DNA of 7,979 bases. Source: an uncultured Desulfobacterium sp. Lineage in GTDB: Bacteria; Desulfobacterota; Desulfobacteria; Desulfobacterales; Desulfobacteraceae. The notes under the pieces are model-generated. The model saw nothing but the letters and a program-made list of their open reading frames with translations. It had not been told where the DNA came from and made no database searches. The DNA is taken from contig CAKZLA010000014.1 in the NCBI GenBank assembly GCA_937124525.1, positions 1-7,979 on the forward strand, given 5' to 3'. The position numbers and the translations under genes are program-made. This document shows positions 1-7,700 of this stretch, in pieces (the stretch's first letter is position 1; the number at the start of each line of letters is the position of its first letter).

Positions 1-633
1 AGTCGAGATAGCCGTTGAATTTGTAGAAATGTTTGCGGAATTAGCTGATATGGCTGTCTGTTGGCTACTATGCCCTGCGGTAAGCGTGGCTATGTCTGAT
101 TCCTGAGCGGTATGTTTTGTTTCCAATGCATCTATTTCATCTTGTTGACTTAACTGCTCGGTTTGTAAAGCGGAAATATCAGACGCATATGTGCCACTTG
201 CTGTTTGAAGCGTACCTATATCAGAAGTGTTAGACGATATACCGGATGCGTTTGTTGCCGCGGATGCCGTATTTGCATCAATGCTAGTTTGTTGCGTTTT
301 ATTGTCCGCAATTAAATCGTCGATACTCGATTGTTTGGCTGTGTCTTTTGCTCGCAAATCATCCATGCTTGTTTGTTGAGTTGTGTTGTCGCTTTGTAAT
401 GTTGCAATTTGGCTCGTGTGTGTGGCCGTGGTTGTTTGTAACGCTGTCAAATCGCTTGAGTGAGTAGCGTCTGTAACTTCAAGAGCATCGATTTCCGCTT
501 GTTGTGTATTTTGCCCGGATTTAAGATCATCTATTTCGGTTTGTTGAGCAACATCAACCGCTTCTATATTTGTGATAGATGTTGCGTGTGACGCAGAGCT
601 TGTTTCTAACGCGTCTATTTCAGATTGTTGTTC
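1..633 (-). repeat. 42-bp (14-residue) degenerate tandem repeat, about 15 copies
   Basis: Translated on the minus strand, codons 633 to 1 divide into 14-residue units of the form xQQTxIDxLxxxxx, for example EQQSEIDALETSSA, TQQAEIDALEVTDA, SQQDEIDALETKHT and AQESDIATLTAGHS. Position 6 is Ile/Leu/Met in every unit, position 9 is Leu/Ile in nearly all, and position 2 is almost always Gln, His or Asn. One 7-residue half unit (TNASGIS) keeps the heptad phase. The last units drift to TNSTAIS-like heptads as the window ends. I infer a parallel, probably trimeric coiled coil in which hydrophobic a/d layers alternate with polar layers. At DNA level the copies are diverged, so this is an old protein repeat and not a recent satellite. 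Confidence 0.85.
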
Positions 634-879
634 TTTGGAAACTTTTAATAAAAGAGTGGACAGCTTTCTATAAAATACAGTGTCCGGTTCATCGGACTCG
701 TTTTTAACGGCCATATCCGGTAATATATTAAAAACATCTTCGGCAATTAGTCCGAAGTCCGGTTGATCATTGTCTTTATAGTCGTAATTCATAGGACATA
801 ACTGCAAAATAGTATCCTTAGAATACGTCAGAGGCACAATATTCTTTTTATATTTTGATTGTAAATTAGATATATCTAT
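1..879 (-). CDS. S74-type tail-fibre/adhesin C-terminal fragment with long repeat stalk (partial)
   Basis: A minus-strand frame is open from 948 to the window edge at position 1, with no start codon before an internal ATG at 792. The part from about 858 to 634 reads like a peptidase S74 intramolecular-chaperone domain. It has SKYKKNI (the usual S-x-x-Y/L-K-x-N-I entry, whose serine is the likely self-cleavage residue), then ILQLCPMNYDYKD, FGLIAEDVFNILPDMAV, and EPDTVFYRKLSTLLLKV running into a helix. Known proteins with this domain are trimeric phage tail spikes/fibres and related surface proteins; the chaperone directs trimer folding and then cuts itself off. Here the domain is followed by at least 211 residues of 14-residue repeats, whereas the chaperone normally sits at or near the C-terminus. 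The upstream fibre body is missing: homology stops at a sense-switching junction near 867-880. The 3' end lies outside the window. The domain call rests on recalled family pattern, not on a search. Confidence 0.75.
   Translation of the reverse strand, partial: MDISNLQSKYKKNIVPLTYSKDTILQLCPMNYDYKDNDQPDFGLIAEDVFNILPDMAVKNESDEPDTVFYRKLSTLLLKVSKEQQSEIDALETSSASHATSITNIEAVDVAQQTEIDDLKSGQNTQQAEIDALEVTDATHSSDLTALQTTTATHTSQIATLQSDNTTQQTSMDDLRAKDTAKQSSIDDLIADNKTQQTSIDANTASAATNASGISSNTSDIGTLQTASGTYASDISALQTEQLSQQDEIDALETKHTAQESDIATLTAGHSSQQTAISANSANISTNSTAIST
867..878. repeat. Perfect 12-bp palindrome at a coding-sense switch
   Basis: TAGATATATCTA reads the same on both strands. Minus-strand S74-like coding ends just to its left and a plus-strand coding-like frame begins just to its right (about 878). 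An AT-only palindrome of this size can arise by chance in such AT-rich DNA, but its exact placement at the switch suggests it marks the joint of two fragments. Confidence 0.6.
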
Positions 880-1015
880 TAAGGCTAAGCAAGAAAAAGC
901 TGATGGTCTTGATAAGATTATTGAAGTCAAAGAAAATAGTGTTAAAACTCATGAGGCAAAACTCCTAGATCTTAACAAGGAAATAGATCAAAAATTTGGC
1001 GAGAGAGTTCTTTGA
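878..1015 (+). pseudogene. Orphan plus-strand coding fragment, unknown family
   Basis: A plus-strand frame is open from 788 to a TGA at 1013-1015. Only the part after about 878 looks like protein. It gives 45 residues that are Lys/Glu/Asp-rich and helical, containing KAKQEKADGLDKIIEVKENS and later AKLLDLNKEIDQKF, and ending GERVL. There is no start codon; the frame to the left is the antisense of the S74 domain. The stop falls exactly where the HyfC-like sequence begins, so it may be created by the join and not be the natural end. GC content here is only about 30%, unlike the hydrogenase genes. I do not recognise the family; a coiled-coil segment of a phage or structural protein would fit. 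It could also be non-coding. Confidence 0.35.
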
Positions 1016-1582
1016 AAAGGGGATTCTTGCATTTTCAGCCAGAAGGACAATAAAGATGGCACAGGCCAGCACCGGTCTGGTACCTGCCTGGAGTGAGGTG
1101 ACCATGGTGTTCATGGAGGTTTCTCCGCTCAGGGCGCTCAATGCGCACAGCCCCAGGAGCAGGGCGGGTTCCGCCAGCAATGAAAATTGGACTTCCCGGC
1201 TGGCCCCCATACCCTCAAAGGGTGAACCCGTGTCCAGGGCCGCAAGTACCGTGAAAAATCTGCACACACCGAACAGATACACCAGAAGGATATAATCCCC
1301 GGAAAAGGCCAGCAGTCCCGGTGTGTTTCCCAAAGGTACCAGCATGACCCCGATGATGCCAACCGCAGCAGTGACCAGGGGGGATGTCTGAAAGATCCAT
1401 GTGGTGGTCTGGCTGTAAACGGCCCCCTTTTGCACAAGTTTTGCCAGATCATAATACATCTGTAGAACGGGTTTGCCTTTTCTTCCGGCAAAAAAGGCTT
1501 TAACCTTATTAATAATGCCCGGAATCATGGGAGATAAAATAAACGCTGCAATCACATGGAAAAAAATGGTGAATCTCATCAC
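965..1582 (-). pseudogene. hyfC: HyfC/HycD-like membrane subunit, C-terminally truncated
   Basis: This is the NuoH/ND1-type subunit of group 4 hydrogenase or formate hydrogenlyase-like complexes, which anchors the peripheral hydrogenase arm to the membrane and lines the redox-coupled proton channel. Visible family features are a first membrane helix (about residues 5-24), a cytoplasmic loop with GRKGKPVLQMYYDLAKLVQK (about 33-52), LLVYLFGVCRFF, and LDTGSPFEGMGASRE followed by LLAEPALLLGL (about 115-146). Homology runs to ENARIPF, with Phe189 at codon 1018-1016. It then changes to 16 unrelated residues encoded by AT-rich sequence. Homologues are about 310 residues, so roughly the last 120, including later helices and the conserved acidic loop, are lost. 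The frame can open at GTG 1582, but ATG 1579 is better placed behind the ribosome site AAGGGG. It follows hyfB by about 13 nt and was surely co-transcribed. The product would be non-functional if the join is real. Confidence 0.9.
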
Positions 1583-1584
1583 AT

Positions 1585-1590
1585 CCCCTT
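1585..1590 (-). promoter_or_regulatory. Ribosome binding site of the hyfC-like gene
   Basis: On the minus strand AAGGGG lies 5 nt before ATG 1579 and only 2 nt before the alternative GTG 1582. The spacing favours ATG 1579 as the true start, giving a protein beginning MRFTIFF. Confidence 0.6.
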
Positions 1591-1592
1591 TA

Positions 1593-3563
1593 TTAAATCC
1601 AGAGCATCCAGAACAATAATGCCAGAAGTGTTAAAACAATGTAGAGGACATAAAGCTGATTGTATCCCCGTTGCAGCCAGTGCAGTCCCTGTGCCGCCGA
1701 TTCAAGGACAGAAAAAAGCGGACGGTAGACATGGTGCATGAAAATATCCTTTGCCCGGGATTCATAAGAAAAGGCAGTGGGAAAAAGGCCTGGGTCCGTT
1801 TTGAGATTTTTTTCCGGAGAAAGAGCTGTATCAAACATCGATACAATGGGATCGGCAAAGGAGGAGGCCGTGTACTGAATTTTTGCTGTGGGTGCGTCAT
1901 ACCCGCAGCCCCAGGTGGTGCTTTTTCCCACAATTTTGTGTCGCATCCATCTACGTTTCACAAGGCCCAGAAAAAAGATCAGTGCAATAAGGCCCGCTCC
2001 CACCCGGCTTATCATGGTCAGAGACAAAATGGCCGGGGCAAGGCTTGCATCACCAAGGGGGTGACCGGCAACGACGGTGTCAAACACCGGCCCCAGAAAG
2101 GCCATGACCTGGGGACTGAAAAGGCCGATATATACGCAAAGGGCCACCAGTATTCCCATGGATATTGGCATGAGCGTACCGGATTCCTTTGCCTTTGCAG
2201 CTTCCCGGGTCCTGGGCTCCCCTGAAAAGACAATCCCGGCCGCCTTGGTGAAACAGGCCAGGGCCAGTCCGCCGATGAGGGCCAGGGCAATGATCACGGT
2301 CACCGCGGCCAGCACACTGAAGGTGCCTTTGCTGCCGTAAAGGGAAGAAAAAGAGCCGAAATAAATCAAAAATTCACTGATAAACCCGTTTAAGGGGGGC
2401 AGGGCGCAAATGGCGGCAGCGCCAATGACAAAGGATGAGCCTGTCATGGCCATCCCTTTCATGAGTCCCCCCATTTTTTCCATTTCCAGGGTGTGGGTGG
2501 CATGTCTGACAGCGCCGGCTCCGAAAAACAGCAGGCTTTTGAACAGGGCATGATTCAGGACATGGAGCATGCCCCCGGCGATTCCCAGAAGACCAATGAC
2601 CGGATGTTGTGTGGCAAATCCCAGAAATCCCAGGCCCAGGCCAATGGAGATGATACCGATGTTTTCCATACTGGAGTAGGCCAGAAGACGTTTTAAATCC
2701 TGTTGGGACAAGGCACTGAGTACACCGAAAATCCCGGTGAGTGCCCCCACGATAATCAATGTCCATCCCCAGGAGGCCTGGAAGGGTCCCATTAGTATTG
2801 ACATGCGAAGGATGCCGTAGATGCCGGTTTTAATCATGGCGGCGCTCATCACAGCAGAGACATGTGACGGTGCTGCCGGATGGGCTTCGGGGAGCCAGAC
2901 ATGAAAGGGCAGAAAACCTGCTTTGGTTCCAAACCCGATGACGGCCAGGATAAATAAAAAGGTGGCCATGGGGCCGGAAGCTTGAATGACATTGAAATCA
3001 TAGGAGTGGTTGTGTCCCAGCAGCAGGAACATCGCCATCAGAAAGGCGGTTCCCAGGTGGGTGGCCACAAGATAGGTCCATCCGGCGGACAATACCCCGG
3101 GGCGATGGGATTCAAAGATTACCAGGAAAAAAGAAGAAAGGGACATGATTTCCCATGCCACCAGAAAGATAACCCCGTTCCATGCACTGATGACCAGCAT
3201 CATGCTGGCAAACAATAGCAAAAACATGGACCAGGAAACGCCCAAGTGTTTTTTATTGGCATAGGGCTTGAGGTAATCTTTGCCATAAAGGGCGGACACT
3301 CCGCAGACCATGGCGATGACCATGGCGAAGTAGCCGGACAGGGGGTCCAGTTTTAGATGAAGCCCACCCAATTGGTAGTTCCAGGGCAGCGTGACGTCAA
3401 AGCCCCCGGTGCAGATGGCATCAACGCCTGTGGCCAGTGTCAGTACGGCACCGGTGACGGCCAACAGGGGGCCTGCGATGTTGGCCAGATGGCCTCTGCC
3501 GGTGAAGGGCAAAAGAAGCGATCCTGTCAACAAAACAATCATGGCAGCGGTAAAAAAAAACAT
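1593..3563 (-). CDS. hyfB: HyfB/HycC-like proton-antiporter subunit of a group 4 hydrogenase-type complex
   Basis: An intact 656-residue integral membrane protein of the NuoL/NuoM/MrpA antiporter family, close in length to E. coli HyfB (about 670). It should pump or conduct protons (or Na+) in a membrane [NiFe]-hydrogenase or formate hydrogenlyase-like complex. Conserved charged residues of the family are visible: Glu138 in WEIMSLSSFF, Lys214 in KAGFLPFHVWLPEAHPAAPS, Lys245 in MIKTGIYG, Lys291 after SQQDL, His338 and Lys342 in NHALFKSLLFFGAG, and Glu397 in LNGFISEF. Near the C-terminus WGCGYDAPTAKIQYTASSF (551-569) is a signature of HyfB/HycC-type proteins that separates them from NuoL/M. A last helix closes at residues 637-656. 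The chosen ATG is followed at once by nine T residues (Phe2-4); Met8 is a possible alternative start, and neither has a strong ribosome site. The catalytic subunits lie outside the window or were lost at the break, so an Ehr-type relative of the complex is also possible. Confidence 0.93.
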   Translation of the reverse strand: MFFFTAAMIVLLTGSLLLPFTGRGHLANIAGPLLAVTGAVLTLATGVDAICTGGFDVTLPWNYQLGGLHLKLDPLSGYFAMVIAMVCGVSALYGKDYLKPYANKKHLGVSWSMFLLLFASMMLVISAWNGVIFLVAWEIMSLSSFFLVIFESHRPGVLSAGWTYLVATHLGTAFLMAMFLLLGHNHSYDFNVIQASGPMATFLFILAVIGFGTKAGFLPFHVWLPEAHPAAPSHVSAVMSAAMIKTGIYGILRMSILMGPFQASWGWTLIIVGALTGIFGVLSALSQQDLKRLLAYSSMENIGIISIGLGLGFLGFATQHPVIGLLGIAGGMLHVLNHALFKSLLFFGAGAVRHATHTLEMEKMGGLMKGMAMTGSSFVIGAAAICALPPLNGFISEFLIYFGSFSSLYGSKGTFSVLAAVTVIIALALIGGLALACFTKAAGIVFSGEPRTREAAKAKESGTLMPISMGILVALCVYIGLFSPQVMAFLGPVFDTVVAGHPLGDASLAPAILSLTMISRVGAGLIALIFFLGLVKRRWMRHKIVGKSTTWGCGYDAPTAKIQYTASSFADPIVSMFDTALSPEKNLKTDPGLFPTAFSYESRAKDIFMHHVYRPLFSVLESAAQGLHWLQRGYNQLYVLYIVLTLLALLFWMLWI

Positions 3564-3591
3564 TGTCTGTTTCGGCCTTTTTTGAATACGA

Positions 3592-3606
3592 TTGAATTTT
3601 ATTCAA
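3592..3606. promoter_or_regulatory. TTGAAT-TTT-ATTCAA inverted repeat in the hyfB leader (possible operator)
   Basis: The two 6-bp arms TTGAAT and ATTCAA flank a 3-nt spacer. A further TTGAAT copy at 3582-3587 is in direct orientation 10 bp away, one helical turn, from 3592. The cluster lies between the predicted transcription start (about 3617) and the hyfB start codon. Position and spacing suit a repressor or regulator site, but the sequence is AT-rich and no known regulator is assigned. Confidence 0.3.
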
Positions 3607-3623
3607 ACATCCACGCGCGGGCA

Positions 3624-3652
3624 AATATACGCCTGGAACCAATGGCCGTCAA
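3624..3652 (-). promoter_or_regulatory. Predicted sigma70-type promoter for hyfB-hyfC
   Basis: On the minus strand a -35 box TTGACG (3652-3647) and a -10 box TATATT (3629-3624) are separated by exactly 17 nt. Transcription would start near 3617, leaving a leader of about 54 nt before ATG 3563. It lies in the 127-nt gap between the diguanylate cyclase stop and hyfB, the only sizeable gap in the right-hand region. The hydrogenase-type genes could thus be expressed separately from the signalling genes upstream. No clear terminator is seen in the gap, so read-through is also possible. Confidence 0.5.
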
Positions 3653-3690
3653 GTCAATTATGGGCTTAATTACACAATGTCTGCCGGAAT

Positions 3691-4716
3691 TTAATAAACC
3701 CGGTTTCTGCCATTCTGCTTGGCTCTGTACAGATTCTGGTCCGCCATTTCCAGAAGCACTTCCGGGGAATATTCCATGTCGTCGGTTTCAATGTCTTCAA
3801 AGGTCGGGGAGGGGTAGGTGGGATCATGGGGAGGGAATTCCAGGGTGGCCATGCCGATGCTCACAGAAACATGGGGAAACACCGTGGAATCAATATGGGG
3901 AATTTTTTCATTGAGCACCGCCTTTCTGGCCATTTCTCCCACCTGGTGGGCGGCGTGGCGGTTTGTTTCCGGCAGAATCAGGGCAAATTCCTCCCCGCCA
4001 TACCGGGCCACCACATCGGCGGGGCGTTTCACACTGCTCACAAGGGCAGACGCAATGGCATACAGTGCCCGATCCCCCATGGCGTGGCCATAATGATCGT
4101 TGTATTGTTTAAAGAAATCCACGTCCACCATGCCAAGTGACAGGGGGGTGCCGTTTCGTCTGGCCCGGGCAAATTCATTTTTCAGCGCCTCATCAAAGCG
4201 GCGGCGATTGGGGATCTCGGTCAAGGCATCCAAGTAGGCCAGTTTATCCAACAATTTATGCTGATGCACAAAACGGATGTAATTGTGAATGCGCATTTTA
4301 ATGATGGGGGGGGAAAAGGGTTTGGTAATGTAATCCAGTGCCCCGAGCTTCAGCCCGGTGGTTTCGTCTTCCACCGAGTTCAGGGCAGTGATGAAAATCA
4401 CCGGAATATCTTTGGTCTTATCATTTTTTTTGAGTTGTTGAATGACCTCATATCCTCCCATTTCAGGCATGATAACATCTAACAAAATCAGATCCGGCGG
4501 CGGTTCCTGAAAGGCAAATTTAAGGGCCTGTTTTCCGTTTCTGGCCAGAATCAGGGCATACTCTCCTTTCAAAAGGTCCGCCAGTACCTTGAGGTTCATT
4601 TTTTCATCGTCTACAATCAGGATTCGTGCTTTTTTTTTATTTATATGCAACGCCGACACCTTCCATTTTTTTTGAGGGTCATGTTGTATTTTTGTCATTG
4701 TGGAAATTAAAACCAC
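3691..4716 (-). CDS. Response regulator with GGDEF output (diguanylate cyclase)
   Basis: A 341-residue cytoplasmic protein. Residues about 30-150 form a receiver: acidic pair Asp35-Asp36, phospho-acceptor Asp80 in LILLDVIMPEMGG, Thr110 and Lys132 in TKPF. Residues about 160-341 form a GGDEF domain with DALTEIPNRRRF, VDVDFFKQYNDHYGHAMGD, an intact active site GGEEF at 240-244 and an inhibitory I-site RPAD at 231-234, exactly five residues before it. It should make c-di-GMP from two GTP and be product-inhibited. An insert rich in Pro and acidic residues (about 294-318) sits before the last helix. The architecture is PleD/WspR-like with a single receiver. The GTG at 4716 overlaps the end of the upstream kinase gene by 10 nt; ATG 4698 is an alternative. 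Neither has a convincing ribosome site, so translational coupling to the kinase is likely. The kinase is the obvious phosphate donor (inference). Confidence 0.95.
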   Translation of the reverse strand: MVLISTMTKIQHDPQKKWKVSALHINKKKARILIVDDEKMNLKVLADLLKGEYALILARNGKQALKFAFQEPPPDLILLDVIMPEMGGYEVIQQLKKNDKTKDIPVIFITALNSVEDETTGLKLGALDYITKPFSPPIIKMRIHNYIRFVHQHKLLDKLAYLDALTEIPNRRRFDEALKNEFARARRNGTPLSLGMVDVDFFKQYNDHYGHAMGDRALYAIASALVSSVKRPADVVARYGGEEFALILPETNRHAAHQVGEMARKAVLNEKIPHIDSTVFPHVSVSIGMATLEFPPHDPTYPSPTFEDIETDDMEYSPEVLLEMADQNLYRAKQNGRNRVY

Positions 4717-7700
4717 TTACTCATTTTCTCTGCGGCCTGTTCAAATTCAATATCATCCATGAGATCCATGATGGCCCTGAGCTCTCTTTCATGGCCGCAG
4801 TCTTTAAGGATTTTTTCCACATCCGGCAGAAGATCCATGGCTAAGAATTCGCCTTTGAGCAGAAGTGCGTGGAAGTCTTTGAGAGTTTTTTGTTTTTCTT
4901 CATCCAGGTCTGTGATGCGTTGACGCGGATTCAAATGCCTGTTTTTCCCGGGTTTCAGGGGCTCACAAGGGGGCTGGACTGTCTTGGCAGGCAGTTGATC
5001 CAGGGTGGTCAGCGTGGTTTCCATTTCATTCATAAACCCATGAACCAGGGAAAGATCCACGGCCCTGGGGGAGGCGGTGGATTCCGGTTGTGGCGGGTCT
5101 TTAATTTCCATGGCTTTCAGGTGGTTTTCCAGGGCTGCGGCACGCTTGAACAGTTTTTCCGCCGCCATATACCCGGATATCCCTTTAATGGTGTGGGCGC
5201 ATTCCCTGATTTTTTTAAAGTCTTTTTGTTGGAGTAAATTTTGCAGATATTCAGGGTGGTTCCCATAGTTTTTTTTAAAATCCTGGAGAATGGTGAGTAA
5301 AAGCGACGGTTTATGGTTCAGATGTTCCAGGGCTTTGGCGTGATTGATCCCCTTTAAGGGGGGGAGCTGGAAACCAGAGCGTGTTTCCCGGGACATAATA
5401 GTTATTTCTTTTTTGCTTTCTTCACTCATCCTGGGGGGGCGATTTTCCACAGGAGGGGCTTCTATGGTTTTTTCCCCTGGTTTTCCCGGGATGAATTGCT
5501 GGAGAGCCTGGTACAGTTTCCCGGGATTCACCGGTTTGTTCAGGTGGCCGTTCATCCCGGCTTTAAGGCTTTTTTCCTGATCTCCTGCCATGGAATGGGC
5601 CGTCATGGCAATGATGGGAATATGGTGTAATTTCTTTTCATTGCGGATAATCCGGGTGGTTGCCAGGCCGTCCAGCACCGGCATCTGGATGTCCATGAGG
5701 ATCAGATCATAGGCTTTTTTGTCCATCATATCAAGGCAGACCTGGCCATTGCTTGCAATGTCCACCACCATGCCAGCATCCTCAAGGAATGCCAGTGCCA
5801 CCTCCTGATTGATGGCATTGTCTTCCACCAGAAGAATACGGGCACCCCGGATATGTTCCATGGCTGCCGCCGGGGAAGTGGCCGGACCTGTTCCCGATTC
5901 CGCCGGGGAGGGGGCAAGTCCCATGGTTTCCTGGAGTGCGTTATACATCACCGATGGATACACCGGCTTCAGCAGAAAGGCCTTGATGCCTGTCTCTTTT
6001 GCGGCCATGCGTGCCTCTTCCCTGCCATTGGCCGTGACCATGAGCATGGCAGGAGTTCTGGCAAGGCCTTTATTGGCTTTGATGCGCCGGGCGGTTTCAA
6101 TGCCGTCCATTCCGGGCATGATCCAGTCCAAGAACACCACGGTATAAGGTGTTTTTGCTTCAAGGGCGTGGTCCAGACGTTCCAGGGCACTTTTCCCATC
6201 CGGGGCACTGGCCACTTTCATGCCAAAGGATTCCAGCATGGAGACCAGCGATTCCCGGGCTGCCCTGTTATCGTCCACTACCAGGGCACGCTGACCATGT
6301 AACAAACTTTTGTCTGGGACAGAGGTAAGTGCCGAGGAGGTTGAATAGCTCAGCTTTACGGTGAAAATAAAGGTGGAGCCCTCATTGGGTTTGCTTTCCA
6401 CCCAGATACTTCCCCCCATCATCCGGGTTAGCTGACTGCATATGGAAAGGCCCAGTCCGGTGCCTCCGTATTTCCGGGTGATGGAATCATCCGCCTGGCT
6501 GAAGGCTTCAAACAAAGAGGCGATTTGTTCAGAATGCAGCCCCACGCCGCTGTCTTTGACGGAAAATTTCAATAGGGCCTGCCCATTTTCGGCATGGGGA
6601 TGTTCTGTCCTGCTGTCTTCCCCCTCTGTTACAGGGTCCGTTCCAGGAGTTTCTCCCGGCATGTGGGGGAGGGCGGCATCTCTATTTGTGTCATGATCCC
6701 CATCAAGGGTGACGGAGATAACGATCTCTCCTTTTTCCGTGAATTTAATGGCATTGCTGGCCAGGTTCATCAGGATCTGTCCCAGGCGCAGGGGATCTCC
6801 CCTGAGGCGGGAGGGAATATCTTTGTCCACCTGGAACAAAAACTCCAGCCCCTTGTCTTCGGCCAGGAACCCAATGGTGTTCACCACATTGGCCAGGACA
6901 TCTTCCAGTCGAAAATCTATGGATTCCAGGGTGAGTTTGCCAGCATCAATTTTGGAAAAATCAAGGATGTCGTTAATGAGATTCAGAAGGGTTCTGGCTG
7001 AACTTTGAATTTTATCAAGGTAATTTGTCTGGGTGGTGTTCAAGGGGGTTTTCCCCATGAGATGGGCCATACCGATGACGCCGTTTATGGGGGTTCGGAT
7101 TTCATGGCTCATGCGGGCCAGAAAATCTCCTTTGGAGGAATTGGCTGCTTCTGCGGCTTCCATGGCCTGGATGAGTTCCTGCTTCATCTGTTTCTGGCTG
7201 CTCATGTCCATGGCCGTGAACAAATATCCCCGCATGATGCCAAGGGCGTTGTAAAAAGCGGTGATGGAGAGATTGACGGGGAGAAGCGTTCCGTTCTTGC
7301 AGATATAAGTCCACTCATGGGTATGGAAAACATGCTGTTTAACATGCTGGGAAAAGACGTCAATGGCAACGGGTTCTATGGGCATGACCCCGGTCAGGAC
7401 ATGGGCGTAATGCCTCAGCTCCTCTTTTACATGGATGACGGAGATGTTTTGTTTGCCCTCCATCTCCTCCTGGGAAAATCCCAGGAGGTTGGTGGCACCC
7501 ACGTTGAACAGGGTTATTTTACCATTAAGGTCGGTGGAGATGATGGATAGCTGGGTGGTGGCATCCAGAACCGCCTGGCGCTGGGCATTGGCAGCCTCCA
7601 GATGGTGAAGGGTCTGGTCTGTTTTTTCAAATTGCTTTACCACTAAGCGGGCGGTGATGGCGGCCGCCTCTCTGGCAACTTTTATTTCCTGGCGCAGCAT

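Noticed and set aside
1..633. CRISPR array or satellite repeat
   Set aside because: The periodicity is 42 bp without conserved repeats and unique spacers; copies agree at protein level and the frame is open throughout.
788..877. Left part of the plus-strand open frame as coding
   Set aside because: Here the minus strand carries the recognisable S74 domain; the plus-strand translation (many Phe, Cys, Tyr) is its antisense.
899..948. Upstream extension of the S74 frame on the minus strand
   Set aside because: The frame is open but has no start codon and encodes Ser/Leu-rich sequence typical of the antisense of a Lys/Glu-rich helix.
985..1030. IS element end or target-site duplication at the hyfC break
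   Set aside because: No terminal inverted repeat, direct repeat pair or transposase coding is visible on either side within the window.
1671..2225. 184-codon plus-strand open frame
   Set aside because: It lies wholly antisense to the conserved C-terminal part of hyfB; it arises from codon bias of the real gene.
3610..3690. Rho-independent terminator after the cyclase gene
   Set aside because: Only short arms (CCGG...CCGG and AATTA...TAATT) are present, with no GC-rich stem followed by a T tract.
3357..3914. 185-codon plus-strand open frame across the hyfB/cyclase gap
   Set aside because: It is antisense to the conserved ends of two well-supported genes, its composition is not protein-like (many Gln, His, Cys, Pro), and it has no recognisable domain.
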